From positions 4,340,001-4,404,000 of the forward strand of contig NZ_JARXYJ010000001.1 of the NCBI RefSeq assembly GCF_029894425.1: 64,000 nucleotides of DNA, read 5' to 3'. This DNA comes from Streptomyces sp. SAI-127. GTDB lineage: Bacteria; Actinomycetota; Actinomycetes; Streptomycetales; Streptomycetaceae. The notes below the pieces were generated by a model that was not told the DNA's origin, searched no databases, and saw only the letters and a program-made list of their open reading frames with translations. Positions 37,601-46,320 of this stretch are shown one piece after another (the stretch's first letter is position 1; the number at the start of each line of letters is the position of its first letter). The translations under genes and the position numbers were made by a program.

Positions 37601-38005
37601 GAGGATGCGGTGCCAGGGCACGTCACCCTGGCCCTCGGGCACGTACGGGGGGATGTCGGCGGCGGCAGCGGTGCCGGCCGTCCCGGCCGTGGTCGTCCCC
37701 GCCGTGGCCGTCCCGCCTCTGGTACGGGCTTTCTGCGCCGTCCGCCAGGCGGCGACCTCGGACGGCGGCTCGGTCTCGGCTCTCGAAGCCGGGGCCTTGG
37801 TCACGCCCGCCGGGGTGGCCGGGACGTCGACCTTCGTCGGCTTCGTCCACGGGCTTTCCGGCTTGGGCAGGGGCGGTTCGGCAGGGGCCGCCAGACCGGG
37901 TGCGGCGGCCACCACTAACGCCGCTGTGGTGATGGCGGCGGTGAGAACGATTCTGGTTGATCTCCGTGCACGCCGAGACGGCGTGCGCGCGGCACGCGAA
38001 TGCAT
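34615..38005 (-). pseudogene. Secreted Rhs/YD-repeat toxin-like protein, frameshifted
   Basis: The start (ATG 38005) gives a signal peptide (RSTRIVLTAAITTAALVVAAAPGLAAPA), a linker, a DUF6531-like part (RVNLSDGNLMLAATDFDIAGVGQKLQLARTYNS) and more than 20 YD repeats (YDYSAATP, YEYDGDGRVTKVT, FTYDDQNRVTSM, YTYDALGRVETATDGRG). At 35461-35463 a run of three C (GGG in the gene) has one base too many. TGGTCGTACGAC, coding WSYD, would restore the frame. The downstream frame continues YDKTGNETAGG, the Rhs core motif YYDPQLGRFNQPDPSGQEKNPYLYAGGDFINNADPSG, then an 86-residue tail rich in Gly/Ala (GTAAGLTCGALTAGTGVGAAAAPAVCAGVGYYAG). The total of 3391 bases is one over a multiple of three, and the repaired protein would be about 1129 residues. 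It could be a true pseudogene, programmed or slippage-switched, or a sequencing error. Confidence 0.9.
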
Positions 38006-38017
38006 CAGCTTCCCCCC

Positions 38018-38045
38018 ACAGGAAGTCAGAAACAGGAAGTCAGAA
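38018..38045. repeat. 14-bp tandem duplication at the Rhs start
   Basis: ACAGGAAGTCAGAA occurs twice in direct succession just upstream of the Rhs ribosome-binding region. It may be a duplicated binding site. Confidence 0.7.
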
Positions 38046-38536
38046 CCAGTGACCCCAGCGGTCACAAGTGCCGCACAAGTTGCCACAGGAAGCGCACAAA
38101 TCGGCGCGCCGTGCCCCCGAACCCGTTCCGCATGCGAGCCGGAATCGGCCCTACCCCTTTAAGGCCCCCTGCGCCCGGATAACGTGACAAATGGGCACCT
38201 TCACCCCCTACAGGAGGAGGGAATGATCAATTCCGGCCAGGGAGCGAACTGTCCGGATGGCCGGAAGTGCACGACATCCCAGGTCAAGCCTTCACCCACC
38301 GACCCAAGGCGATCACTTCCGGCCAAGTTCGACACCCTTCCTCACGTGCGAAGGAAGCGCTTACCAGGCACGATCAGGCACTTTTTGGCATATGCCCAAA
38401 CCTGAGGATGACTCAGATATCCCGTCCGCCACAGAACCCCCCTGTGCACGACCCTTCACAAATCGCACACTGAGGGCGTTCGGCGAGCGCCGCCGCGTCC
38501 GCGGCCGTCGCCCATCCCGTGGAGGACCTTCCCGCG
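38046..38536. other. AT-richer spacer between Rhs and the DUF gene
   Basis: This 490-bp stretch has lower GC than its neighbours and marks the upstream edge of the Rhs insertion. It holds one candidate small gene with a strong ribosome site (38223-38405) and presumably the Rhs promoter. Repeated CCGGCC/GGCCGG groups occur around 38238-38335. No mobile-element gene or clear attachment site is seen. Confidence 0.5.
38223..38405 (+). CDS. Candidate small protein (60 aa) with a strong ribosome site
   Basis: The frame starts MINSGQGANCPDGRKCTTSQ and ends HFLAYAQT. AGGAGG lies about five bases before the ATG, a near-perfect Shine-Dalgarno. Third positions are only moderately G/C, unlike core genes, so this is either a horizontally acquired small gene or chance. 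No homologue is recognised. It faces away from the Rhs gene. Confidence 0.3.
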   Translation: MINSGQGANCPDGRKCTTSQVKPSPTDPRRSLPAKFDTLPHVRRKRLPGTIRHFLAYAQT

Positions 38537-38827
38537 ATGACCGATCCGGACAGATCCGTCTGGCCCCTTGCCCTGGCCGTCCGCTGGGCCGCGCGCCTGT
38601 TGTGCTGGAGCCTGGGCGCCGGCATGGCCACGGCCGCCGTCGACCTCACCGTCGCCCCGCGCACCTCCTGGTGGCAGACCCTGTGGCCGCTGCCCTGGTA
38701 CACCACGGTCGCCTCCGCCCTGCTCTGGGCCGTGCTGCGCGCCCGCGAGAAGTACGTCTTGAGCGGCGGTGCCGACGACCCACAGACCGACGAGGAGGTC
38801 CACGCGGAGTGGGACCAGGCCGCCTGA
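38537..38827 (+). CDS. Small membrane protein of unknown function
   Basis: This 96-residue protein has two hydrophobic helices (LAVRWAARLLCWSLGAGMATAAVDL and WYTTVASALLWAVLRA) and an acidic tail (GADDPQTDEEVHAEWDQA). A GTG at 38519 would add six residues (MEDLPA); the ATG is preferred because GGAGGA lies about ten bases upstream. Codon use is typical. It is convergent with acpS and not part of a recognised system. Confidence 0.7.
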   Translation: MTDPDRSVWPLALAVRWAARLLCWSLGAGMATAAVDLTVAPRTSWWQTLWPLPWYTTVASALLWAVLRAREKYVLSGGADDPQTDEEVHAEWDQAA

Positions 38828-38894
38828 ACACGAGCGCCCGTGCCCGCCACGACAACGCGGCCCGAGCAAACGCCCGCCACCCCGCGCCCGTTCG

Positions 38895-39266
38895 TCACCC
38901 CTCCGCGATCACCACCGCCGACGCCACCCCCGCGTCGTGACTGAGCGACACATGCCAGGACCGCACCCCGAGTTCCGCCGCCCGCGCCGCGACCGTCCCG
39001 GTCACCCGCAGCCGGGGCCGCCCGCTGTCCTCGACGTAGACCTCGGCATCCGTCCAGTGCAGGCCCGCGGGGGCCCCGAGCGCCTTCGCCAGCGCCTCCT
39101 TGGCGGCGAACCGCGCCGCCAGCGAGGCGACACCCCGCCGCTCCCCGCCCGGCAGCAGCAACTCGTCGTCCCGGAAAAGCCGTTGGGCCAGGCCGGGCGT
39201 TCGCTCCAGGGACGCCGCGAACCGGTCGATCTCCGCCACGTCGATACCGACGCCGATGATGCTCAT
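38895..39266 (-). CDS. acpS: Holo-[acyl-carrier-protein] synthase
   Basis: AcpS transfers phosphopantetheine from CoA to acyl carrier protein. The 123-residue protein has the normal size with the magnesium motif [35 protein letters not shown] and the C-terminal [20 protein letters not shown]. It is separated from nnr by the Rhs island. Confidence 0.96.
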   Translation of the reverse strand: MSIIGVGIDVAEIDRFAASLERTPGLAQRLFRDDELLLPGGERRGVASLAARFAAKEALAKALGAPAGLHWTDAEVYVEDSGRPRLRVTGTVAARAAELGVRSWHVSLSHDAGVASAVVIAEG

Positions 39267-39395
39267 CCGGGCACTTTACGATCCGCCCGGCGCCGGTCAC
39301 GAGATCGTTTCTGAAGGGCGCGCCGTGATGTGCAGGCGCATGCCGCAGTCGAAGGGACCGGCTGCGACCCGAGATCGCTCACAGAGGAGCCTGCG

Positions 39396-40019
39396 ATGAC
39401 CGGCACAGCCACCCGTTACCTCTACCTCACCCGGCACGGCGAGGCGTTGCCGGACGAGAGCGGGCTGACCCGGGCCGGCCGGCAGCAGGCCACACTGCTC
39501 GGCCGACGGCTCCAGGACATCCCCTTCACGGCCGTTCACCATGGCCCGCTGCCGCGGGCAGCACAGACAGCCCGCCTGATCCACGACCAGCTGAAGGACG
39601 TCCCCCTGCGCGCCTCGGAGGTCGCGGGGGACTACGTGCCCTACGTTCCCCGGAAGGACGAACTCCCGCCCGAAGCAGCCGACTACTACCTCCGCTTCCT
39701 CGCCGACACCACCGACGACGAACGGGAGCAGGGCGCCGCGCTGGCCCGCCAGGCACTCGACCTGTTCACCGGACCGGTGGACGGCGAAGCGGACCGGCAC
39801 GAACTGGTCGTCACCCACAACTTCCTCGTCGCCTGGCTCGTCCGGGACGCCATGCACGCCCCGAAGTGGCGCTGGCTCGGCCTCAACCACGGGAACGCGG
39901 CGCTCACGGTCATCCGTTACGCACCCGGCCGAGCCGCCTCCGTCCTCGTCTCCAACGACATGCGGCACCTGCCCACCGAGCTGCGCTGGACCGGCTTCCC
40001 TGCCGAGTCGCACATCTGA
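39396..40019 (+). CDS. Histidine phosphatase-family protein
   Basis: This 207-residue protein of the phosphoglycerate-mutase-like branch has the catalytic RHG motif in YLYLTRHGEALPD (His near 14), HHGPLPRAAQTARLI, and the second histidine in VVTHNFLVAWLVRD. The substrate cannot be told; many such proteins dephosphorylate small metabolites. The ATG at 39396 has an AGAGGAG site. It opens the accessory segment between acpS and glmS. Confidence 0.9.
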   Translation: MTGTATRYLYLTRHGEALPDESGLTRAGRQQATLLGRRLQDIPFTAVHHGPLPRAAQTARLIHDQLKDVPLRASEVAGDYVPYVPRKDELPPEAADYYLRFLADTTDDEREQGAALARQALDLFTGPVDGEADRHELVVTHNFLVAWLVRDAMHAPKWRWLGLNHGNAALTVIRYAPGRAASVLVSNDMRHLPTELRWTGFPAESHI

Positions 40020-40028
40020 CCGCGCCGG

Positions 40029-40430
40029 TCAGGCCGCGGCCAGCTCGCACCACACGTACTTCCCCCGGTTGCCGTGCCTGGCCAACGGCTGCAACCCCCA
40101 CAGATCCGCGCAGGCCCGCACCAACGCCAGCCCCCTCCCCTCCTCCCCCAGCACCCCCAACTCACCCGGCGGCTCAGGAGGTTCGGGGTCCGCGTCCCAC
40201 GCCCCGATCCGCAGTACCCCCGCCGTCCAGCGCACCCGTAGCGCGGCCGGTCCTTTCGTATGGCGTACGGCGTTCGAGACCAGCTCGGCCGCGAGCAGCT
40301 CCGCGGTGTCCGTCAGGCGGATCAGGCCGTGCAGGGTGAGGATCAAGCGGAGGGTGCGGCGGGCCACGGTGACGGCTCGGACGTCGTTCGGGATGTACAG
40401 CGTGTACTCCCAGGGTTCGTTTTCGGGCAT
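40029..40430 (-). CDS. ATP-binding anti-sigma-like regulator (HATPase_c_2)
   Basis: This 133-residue RsbW-like ATPase has the N box in LLAAELVSNAVRHTKGPAALRVRW and a G box in GRGLALVRACADLWG. Such orphan ATPases are encoded beside HTH-DUF5753 and DUF397 genes in Streptomyces, forming WhiJ/AbaA-like regulatory units. It is divergent from the HTH gene with a 200-bp control region. The partner sigma factor is unknown. Confidence 0.9.
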   Translation of the reverse strand: MPENEPWEYTLYIPNDVRAVTVARRTLRLILTLHGLIRLTDTAELLAAELVSNAVRHTKGPAALRVRWTAGVLRIGAWDADPEPPEPPGELGVLGEEGRGLALVRACADLWGLQPLARHGNRGKYVWCELAAA

Positions 40431-40631
40431 ACGTCAACTCCGGTTCTTTGATGGGTGGTTGGGCGCGGTGGCAGTGCCGCGGCCGTCACGGCAGGACGGA
40501 GCGGTGCGCTTCCGCAGAGTGTGCGCTATGTCACCGACGGTAGGGCTTTCATGTAATACAGAGCAAGCGGATCGCGTAATCTGCCCCCGAACGAGCCACG
40601 TCGGCGGGCATGTTGATCCAAGGAGCAACCG

Positions 40632-41468
40632 ATGGTCCTGAGGCGCGAACCAACTGCGCGTCAAATGCGCCTGGGGGTCGAGCTACGACGGCTCCGCGAG
40701 GGGGCGGGACTCACCACCATCGAGGCAGCAGCGCTGCTTGGGGCGAATCGAGTCCAGATCACCCAGATCGAATCCGGACTCGCAGGCGTGAGTGACGAAC
40801 GGCTGCGCCGCCTCGCATCCCACTACGACTGCACGGACCAGGAGTTCATCGACGCCCTGGTCGCGATGGCCACCGACCGGACACGCGGCTGGTGGGAGGA
40901 TTACCGGGGGCGGCTGCCCACCTCGTTCCTGGACCTCGCCGAGCTGGAACACCACGCCGCGTTCCTGCACGAGGTGGCGATCCTGTACGTGCCGGGGCTG
41001 CTCCAGACGGACGACTACGCCCGTGCCGTCTTCTCGGCCAGGGTTCCCGAACTCACCCAAAACGAGCTCGCGTTGCGCGTACAGCACCGCATGAGGCGCC
41101 AGCAGATCACCCTCGCGTACAAGTCGGTGATCCACGAGTCGGCCCTGCGGATCAGAGTCAGTGACCGCGCCGCCTCCCGGGCCCAACTCCTCCAACTCCT
41201 CGAAATCTCCGAAGCGGACAACATCACCATTCGCGTCATCCCCTTCGACCTGGACGGCTTCGCCTCAGCCGCCAGCACCATGACCTACGCCGGTGGCCCC
41301 CTTCCCAGACTGGACACCGTGGTGCGTGACGTACCCCATGGGTCGGCCTTCATCGACTCCGAGGCTCAACTCACTGCCTTTCGAACGCGCTTCCGTAAGG
41401 TGGAAGCCGCATCACTCGACCCCGGACAGTCGCGCGACTTCATCAACCGGCTGGCGAAAGAGCTGTGA
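40632..41468 (+). CDS. XRE-type regulator with DUF5753 (WhiJ-like)
   Basis: This 278-residue protein has an N-terminal helix-turn-helix (LGVELRRLREGAGLTTIEAAALLGANRVQITQIESGLAGVS, residues 15-56) and a DUF5753 sensor-like domain (LHEVAILYVPGLLQTDDYARAV...RQQITLAYKSVIHESALR...LLQLLEISEADNITIRVIP). Proteins of this type control development and antibiotic genes together with a DUF397 partner. The downstream DUF397 gene follows directly, and the divergent ATPase completes the trio. Its own spacer is the likely binding region. Confidence 0.92.
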   Translation: MVLRREPTARQMRLGVELRRLREGAGLTTIEAAALLGANRVQITQIESGLAGVSDERLRRLASHYDCTDQEFIDALVAMATDRTRGWWEDYRGRLPTSFLDLAELEHHAAFLHEVAILYVPGLLQTDDYARAVFSARVPELTQNELALRVQHRMRRQQITLAYKSVIHESALRIRVSDRAASRAQLLQLLEISEADNITIRVIPFDLDGFASAASTMTYAGGPLPRLDTVVRDVPHGSAFIDSEAQLTAFRTRFRKVEAASLDPGQSRDFINRLAKEL

Positions 41469-41476
41469 GGCCCCCC

Positions 41477-41665
41477 ATGGAGAACTGGCGGAAGTCGTCC
41501 TACTCAGGCCCGGACGACGGCAACAACTGCGTCGAGATCGCAACCCACCCCACCCACATATCCATCCGCGACTCCAAGACCCCCACCACCGCCACCCTCA
41601 CCTTCCCGCCCGCCCCCTTCTCCGCCTTCATCGACGCCCTCAAGACAGCCCCCGAATCTCAGTAA
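41477..41665 (+). CDS. DUF397 small regulator partner
   Basis: This 62-residue DUF397 protein starts MENWRKSSYSGPDDGNNCVEIA, the family hallmark (W-R-K-S-S-S), and continues with SIRDSKTPTTATLTF and FSAFIDALKT. Such proteins are co-encoded with and bind HTH-DUF5753 regulators. The ATG at 41477 has GAGG seven bases upstream; a GTG at 41465 overlapping the previous stop is the alternative. Confidence 0.93.
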   Translation: MENWRKSSYSGPDDGNNCVEIATHPTHISIRDSKTPTTATLTFPPAPFSAFIDALKTAPESQ

Positions 41666-41731
41666 CCCCCCGTAACCCCTCCTGCTAGCCTGCGCAGCAC
41701 CGCGTATCGACCAGGCCAGGGGGACCGTCGT

Positions 41732-42685
41732 ATGGGCGAAAGTACTGTCGGCGGGTCCAGACCACCGGTGACCGACCCGTTCGACGCCGTGCCCGAACTC
41801 GCCCCGCTCCGCGCCGCCGCCTGGGACGGCGACTGGGAAGCCACGCAGGCCTTCTTCAAGAAGATCCCCTCCACCGTCGACGTCTCCTTCGCGGCAGCGC
41901 TCCTCGCCGGTGTCGAGCGGACCGAGTGGTTCCTGGAGAAAGCCGCGAAGGCACAGCCCACCGAGCCACTCCCCCGCACCCTGCTCGCCGAGCGGTACAT
42001 CCACCTCGGCTGGCGTGCCCGCGGCCACGCCCGCGGCGAGGACGTCCCGTGGGACCGGGCCGAGCAGTTCCACGACTGGCTGCGCAAGGCGGAACTGCTG
42101 CTGATCGAGGTGTGTGCCGAGCATCCGGCGTACGCCCCGGCGTGGACCGCCCGACTGGCGACCGCCCGCGGGCTGGTGCTGGGGCAGTCCGAGGCCCGGC
42201 GGCGCTACGACCGGCTCGCGGAGCACCACCCGGACCACGTCCGCGCGCAGTCGCACCTGCTGCAGCAGCTGTGCCCCAAGTGGGGCGGTTCGTGGGAGGC
42301 AGCGCACGGCTTCGCCCAGCAGTGCGCGAGCGCCGCGCCGGACGGCTCGCACGCCGGCGTCCTGGTCGCCGAGGCCCACATCGAGCAGTGCACCGAGCTG
42401 GAAGGCGCCCAGGCCGCGGAGTACCTGCGGAACGTATCGGTCCGCGACGAACTGCGCCGCGCCGCCCGCGCGTCCGTCCTGCACCCCGACCACCGCCGCG
42501 ACTGGCACTGGGCCGGCACCCACAGCACCTTCGCCCTGGCCTTCTCCCTCGGCGGCCATCTCGAGGACGCCGCCCGGCACTTCACCGCCCTGGGCGACAC
42601 CGCCTCCGAGTCCTTCTGGCGGTACCTGCCCGACTGGAAGACCCGGTTCACGCAGCAGCGCACCGCCGCGCTGGCGACACTCTGA
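41732..42685 (+). CDS. TPR-like protein upstream of M16 peptidase
   Basis: This 317-residue soluble protein is built of helical repeats: AAWDGDWEATQAFFKKIP, RTLLAERYIHLGWRARGHAR, WDRAEQFHDWLRKAELLLIEVCAEHPAYAPAWTARLATARG, AEHHPDHVRAQSHLLQQLCPKWGGSW and AAHGFAQQCASAAPDGSHAGVLVAEAHIE. No enzyme motif is found. The pattern resembles DUF4034/TPR-type proteins often encoded near toxin or peptide systems. The next gene starts 15 bp later, so they probably form an operon with a common function. The assignment as TPR-like is from repeat pattern only. Confidence 0.75.
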   Translation: MGESTVGGSRPPVTDPFDAVPELAPLRAAAWDGDWEATQAFFKKIPSTVDVSFAAALLAGVERTEWFLEKAAKAQPTEPLPRTLLAERYIHLGWRARGHARGEDVPWDRAEQFHDWLRKAELLLIEVCAEHPAYAPAWTARLATARGLVLGQSEARRRYDRLAEHHPDHVRAQSHLLQQLCPKWGGSWEAAHGFAQQCASAAPDGSHAGVLVAEAHIEQCTELEGAQAAEYLRNVSVRDELRRAARASVLHPDHRRDWHWAGTHSTFALAFSLGGHLEDAARHFTALGDTASESFWRYLPDWKTRFTQQRTAALATL

Positions 42686-42699
42686 GGGAGGAGACGCCC

Positions 42700-44472
42700 A
42701 TGACCACCCACGACACTTCCGCGACCGCCCTCGACACCCTCCACGTTCTCGACGGCATCGTCGGCCACACCACCGTCCACGGCATCCCCACCCTCTTCGC
42801 CCCGCGCCCCGGCGAGATCACCGCCGGTCTCGTCTTCCGGGTGGGCCACGCCGACGAGACCCTGCCCACCTCCGGCATCACCCACCTCGTCGAGCACCTC
42901 GCCCTGTACCGCCTGGGCCTGTCCGACCTGCACTACAACGGCGCCACGGCCAGCACGTACACCCTTTTCCACGTCACCGGCGACGAGGACGAGGTGGTCA
43001 CGTACCTCAACAGCGTCTGCGAGGCGCTGCGCGACCTGCCGATGGACCGTCTGGAGACGGAGAAGGAGATCCTGCGCACGGAGGCGGGCAGCCGCGGGAA
43101 GGGCGCGCTGTCCCAGATGCCGCTGTGGCGGTACGGCGCCCAGGGCCACGGCCTGTCCAGTTACGACGAGCTCGGCACCCGGACCCTGACGCCCGACCAG
43201 GTGCGCCACTGGGCCGAGACCCGCTTCACCCGGGACAACGCCGTGCTGTTCCTCACCGCGGACCGCATACCCGACGGCCTGGACCTCACCCTGCCCACCG
43301 GCCGCCGTTTCCCCACCCCGGCCGCGTCCAGCGCGCTCCCCGTCACGCCCGCCTACCTCCGCGGCGAGGACGGCCACCTCGTCTTCACCTCCGTCCTGCG
43401 CCGCTCCACCGCGGCCGCCGTGTTCGCCGAGGTGCTGGGCCGCGCTCTCTTCCAGGACCTGCGCCAGAAGGGCGGCTACTCGTACTCGGCGGAGGCCGAC
43501 TACTCCCCTCGTGACGCCGACTTCGCCACCCTGACCGCGTACGCCGACGCGCTGCCGCAGAAGCAGGACGCCGCGGTCGGCGGCTTCGTCGACGTCTTCG
43601 CCCGGCTGCGCGCGGGCCGTATCGAGCAGGCCGAACTGAACTCCGCGCGCGGGAAGGTGCTCAAGCGCTACGACGCCCCCGATCTCGGCGCGGCCCTGTT
43701 GCCGTCGTACGCGCTCAGCCTGCTGACCGGCCACCGGATCCTGACTCCTGAGGAGCACAGGGCCGAGCTCGAGGCGGTCGGCGTCGCCGATCTGCGCGAG
43801 GTCGCCCGTGAGGCGTGGGACGGCGGGCTGCTCCAGGTACCGACCCGGGGCGCCGACTGGGCGGGCCTCACCCCGGCCCCCCGATTCTCGCCGTCCGGGG
43901 TCTCCGGCACCCTGCACCCGTCCCTGGAGGACGAGGACGTCACGCTGATCATCGGGGAAGCGGGCGTGACGCTGTCGACGCCGGGCGGCCTGGTCACCGT
44001 GCGGTACGACGGCTGTGCCGCGATGACCACCCGCCCCGACGGGGCCCGGTGCCTGACCGGCCTCGACGGTTTCCGCGTGGACGTGGAGCCGACCCTGTAC
44101 GGGGATGTCACGGCCGAGCGGATCGCCGTACTGGACAAGGCTGTTCCGGCCGCCGCGGTCGTGCCCCTTCCGGCCCGCCCGGCAGGGGAGATCCCTCAGC
44201 CGCGTGAACGGACGGCCCCCGCCCCGCGGACCCCGGCGGACGAGTCCAAGCGGGCCGAAGGCCGGAGAACGGCCGGGCGGGTGACGGGCCACTTCGTCTT
44301 CGTGACCGCGCTGGCCACGCTGTGGCCCGTGCTCCTCGTCACCCTCCTCGTCAACGGGATCCACGAACCCGGGATCGGCATCGCCGCGCTCGCCGGGTTC
44401 GCGCTGGAGTTCTGGCTGCTCCACGCCGCCCGCAACCTCTACCGGACCGGGCAGCCGACTGCTCCACAGTGA
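42700..44472 (+). CDS. M16-family zinc peptidase with C-terminal membrane anchor
   Basis: This 590-residue protein has an N-terminal insulinase-like domain with the HxxEH motif (His62, Glu65, His66 in THLVEHLAL) and the downstream Glu in KEILRTEAGS near 128. A second M16-like half follows (VTPAYLRGEDGHLVFTSVLRRSTAAAVFAEVLGRALFQDLRQKGGYSYSAEADYSP), with the R/Y motif (RQKGGYSYS). Then come a beta-rich segment (VTLIIGEAGVTLSTPGGLVTVRYD) and two C-terminal TM helices. Soluble M16 enzymes process peptides; a membrane-anchored two-half form with this extra domain is unusual. It probably acts with the TPR-like protein 15 bp upstream. The substrate is unknown. Confidence 0.82.
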   Translation: MTTHDTSATALDTLHVLDGIVGHTTVHGIPTLFAPRPGEITAGLVFRVGHADETLPTSGITHLVEHLALYRLGLSDLHYNGATASTYTLFHVTGDEDEVVTYLNSVCEALRDLPMDRLETEKEILRTEAGSRGKGALSQMPLWRYGAQGHGLSSYDELGTRTLTPDQVRHWAETRFTRDNAVLFLTADRIPDGLDLTLPTGRRFPTPAASSALPVTPAYLRGEDGHLVFTSVLRRSTAAAVFAEVLGRALFQDLRQKGGYSYSAEADYSPRDADFATLTAYADALPQKQDAAVGGFVDVFARLRAGRIEQAELNSARGKVLKRYDAPDLGAALLPSYALSLLTGHRILTPEEHRAELEAVGVADLREVAREAWDGGLLQVPTRGADWAGLTPAPRFSPSGVSGTLHPSLEDEDVTLIIGEAGVTLSTPGGLVTVRYDGCAAMTTRPDGARCLTGLDGFRVDVEPTLYGDVTAERIAVLDKAVPAAAVVPLPARPAGEIPQPRERTAPAPRTPADESKRAEGRRTAGRVTGHFVFVTALATLWPVLLVTLLVNGIHEPGIGIAALAGFALEFWLLHAARNLYRTGQPTAPQ

Positions 44473-46320
44473 CTACTCCACGGTGACCGACTTCGCCAGG
44501 TTCCTCGGCTGGTCCACGTCGTTGCCCCGGGCCGTGGCCAGCTCACAGGCGAAGACCTGCAGCGGCACGGTCGCCACCAGCGGCTGCAGCAGGGTCGGCG
44601 TGGCCGGAATCCGGATCAGGTGATCGGCGTACGGCACCACCGCCTCGTCCCCCTCCTCCGCGATGACGATCGTGCGCGCACCCCGGGCCCGGATCTCCTG
44701 GATGTTGGACACGATCTTGTCGTGAAGCACCGACCGCCCCCGGGGCGAGGGCACGACCACCACGACCGGCAGGTCCTCCTCGATCAGCGCGATCGGCCCG
44801 TGCTTCAGCTCCCCCGCCGCGAAACCCTCGGCGTGCATGTAGGCGAGTTCCTTGAGCTTCAGCGCGCCCTCCAGGGCGACCGGATATCCGACATGGCGCC
44901 CGAGGAACAGCACGGTCTTCTTGCCGGCCAGTGACCGCGCCAGCGCCCGCACCGGCTCCATCGTCTCCAGCACGCGCTCGACCTCACCGGAGATGTGCGA
45001 CAGGTCCCGGACGACGGCGGAGATCTCGTCGCCCCACTTGGTCCCCCGCACCTGCCCCAGGTACAGCGCCACCAGGTAACACGCCACGAGCTGCGTCATG
45101 AACGCCTTCGTCGAGGCCACGGCGACCTCGGGCCCCGCGTGCGTGTACAGCACCGCGTCCGACTCCCGGGGGATCGTCGACCCGTTGGTGTTGCAGATCG
45201 CCAGCACCTTGGAACCCTGCTCGCGGGCGTGCCGTAGCGCCATGAGCGTGTCCATGGTCTCCCCGGACTGGGAGATCGCGATCACGAGGGACCGCGGGCC
45301 CAGGATCGGGTCCCGGTAGCGGAACTCGCTCGCCAGCTCCACCTCGCAGGGGATACGGGTCCAGTGCTCGATGGCGTACTTGGCGATGAGCCCCGCGTGG
45401 AAGGCCGTACCGCACGCCACGATGACGACCTTGTCCACCTCCCGCAGCTCGGCGGCGGAGATCCGGACCTCGTCCAGCGTCAGGGACCCGGCCGCGTCGA
45501 TACGGCCGAGCAGCGTGTCGGCGACCGCCTTCGGCTGCTCGGCGATCTCCTTGAGCATGAAGTAGTCGTAGCCGCCCTTTTCCGCCGCGGAGGCGTCCCA
45601 GTCGACGTGGTACGGCTGGACGTCGGCGGGGCGGCCGTCGAAGCCCGTCACCGTCACGCCGTCGCGCCGCAGTTCGACGACCTGGTCCTGGCCGAGCTCG
45701 ATCGCGGAGCGGGTGTGGGTGATGAAGGCCGCCACATCGGACGCCAGGAACGCCTCGCCCTCGCCGACGCCGACCACCAGCGGCGAGTTCCGCCGGGCGC
45801 CCACGACGACGTCCGGTTCATCGGCGTGTACGGCCACCAGCGTGAACGCCCCCTCCAGGCGCCGGCACACCAGCCGCATCGCCTCCGCGAGGTCGGCCGT
45901 CACCGAGAACTCCTCGGCGAGCAGGTGCGCGACCACCTCGGTGTCCGTCTCGGAGGCCAGCTCGTGTCCCCGGTCCTCCAACTCGGCCCGCAACACGGCG
46001 AAGTTCTCGATGATGCCGTTGTGGACGACGGACACCCGGCCCGCGTTGTCCAGATGAGGATGCGCGTTGGCATCCGTCGGCCCGCCGTGTGTGGCCCACC
46101 GCGTGTGCCCGATACCGGTGAGCCCCGTCGGCAACGGCCGGTCCACCAGCTCCTTCTCCAGATTGACCAGCTTCCCGGCCTTCTTCGCCGCCGCCAGCCC
46201 GCCGTCCGCCAGCACGGCGACGCCTGCCGAGTCGTACCCCCGGTACTCCAGTCGCTTCAGCCCGGCCATCACGACATCGAGCGCCGACTGCGACCCCACG
46301 TATCCCACGATTCCGCACAT
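44473..46320 (-). CDS. glmS: Glutamine-fructose-6-phosphate aminotransferase (isomerizing)
   Basis: GlmS makes glucosamine-6-phosphate for peptidoglycan. The 615-residue protein has the glutaminase N-terminal Cys2 (MCGIVGYVGSQSALDV), RWATHGGPTDANAHPH, and two SIS domains (ISQSGETMDTLMALRHAR and the region around ARSLAGKKTVLFLGRHVGYPVALEGALKLKELAYMHAEGF), ending DQPRNLAKSVTVE. The length is standard. The ATG at 46320 is required by the N-terminal Cys. It lies about 9 kb from glmM, whose product uses glucosamine-6-phosphate, with the toxin locus inserted between. Confidence 0.97.
   Translation of the reverse strand: MCGIVGYVGSQSALDVVMAGLKRLEYRGYDSAGVAVLADGGLAAAKKAGKLVNLEKELVDRPLPTGLTGIGHTRWATHGGPTDANAHPHLDNAGRVSVVHNGIIENFAVLRAELEDRGHELASETDTEVVAHLLAEEFSVTADLAEAMRLVCRRLEGAFTLVAVHADEPDVVVGARRNSPLVVGVGEGEAFLASDVAAFITHTRSAIELGQDQVVELRRDGVTVTGFDGRPADVQPYHVDWDASAAEKGGYDYFMLKEIAEQPKAVADTLLGRIDAAGSLTLDEVRISAAELREVDKVVIVACGTAFHAGLIAKYAIEHWTRIPCEVELASEFRYRDPILGPRSLVIAISQSGETMDTLMALRHAREQGSKVLAICNTNGSTIPRESDAVLYTHAGPEVAVASTKAFMTQLVACYLVALYLGQVRGTKWGDEISAVVRDLSHISGEVERVLETMEPVRALARSLAGKKTVLFLGRHVGYPVALEGALKLKELAYMHAEGFAAGELKHGPIALIEEDLPVVVVVPSPRGRSVLHDKIVSNIQEIRARGARTIVIAEEGDEAVVPYADHLIRIPATPTLLQPLVATVPLQVFACELATARGNDVDQPRNLAKSVTVE

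Noticed and set aside
35402..37918. Long plus-strand frame opposite the Rhs gene
   Set aside because: Val/Gly/Arg-rich mirror of the YD repeats; the Rhs frame has clear family motifs.
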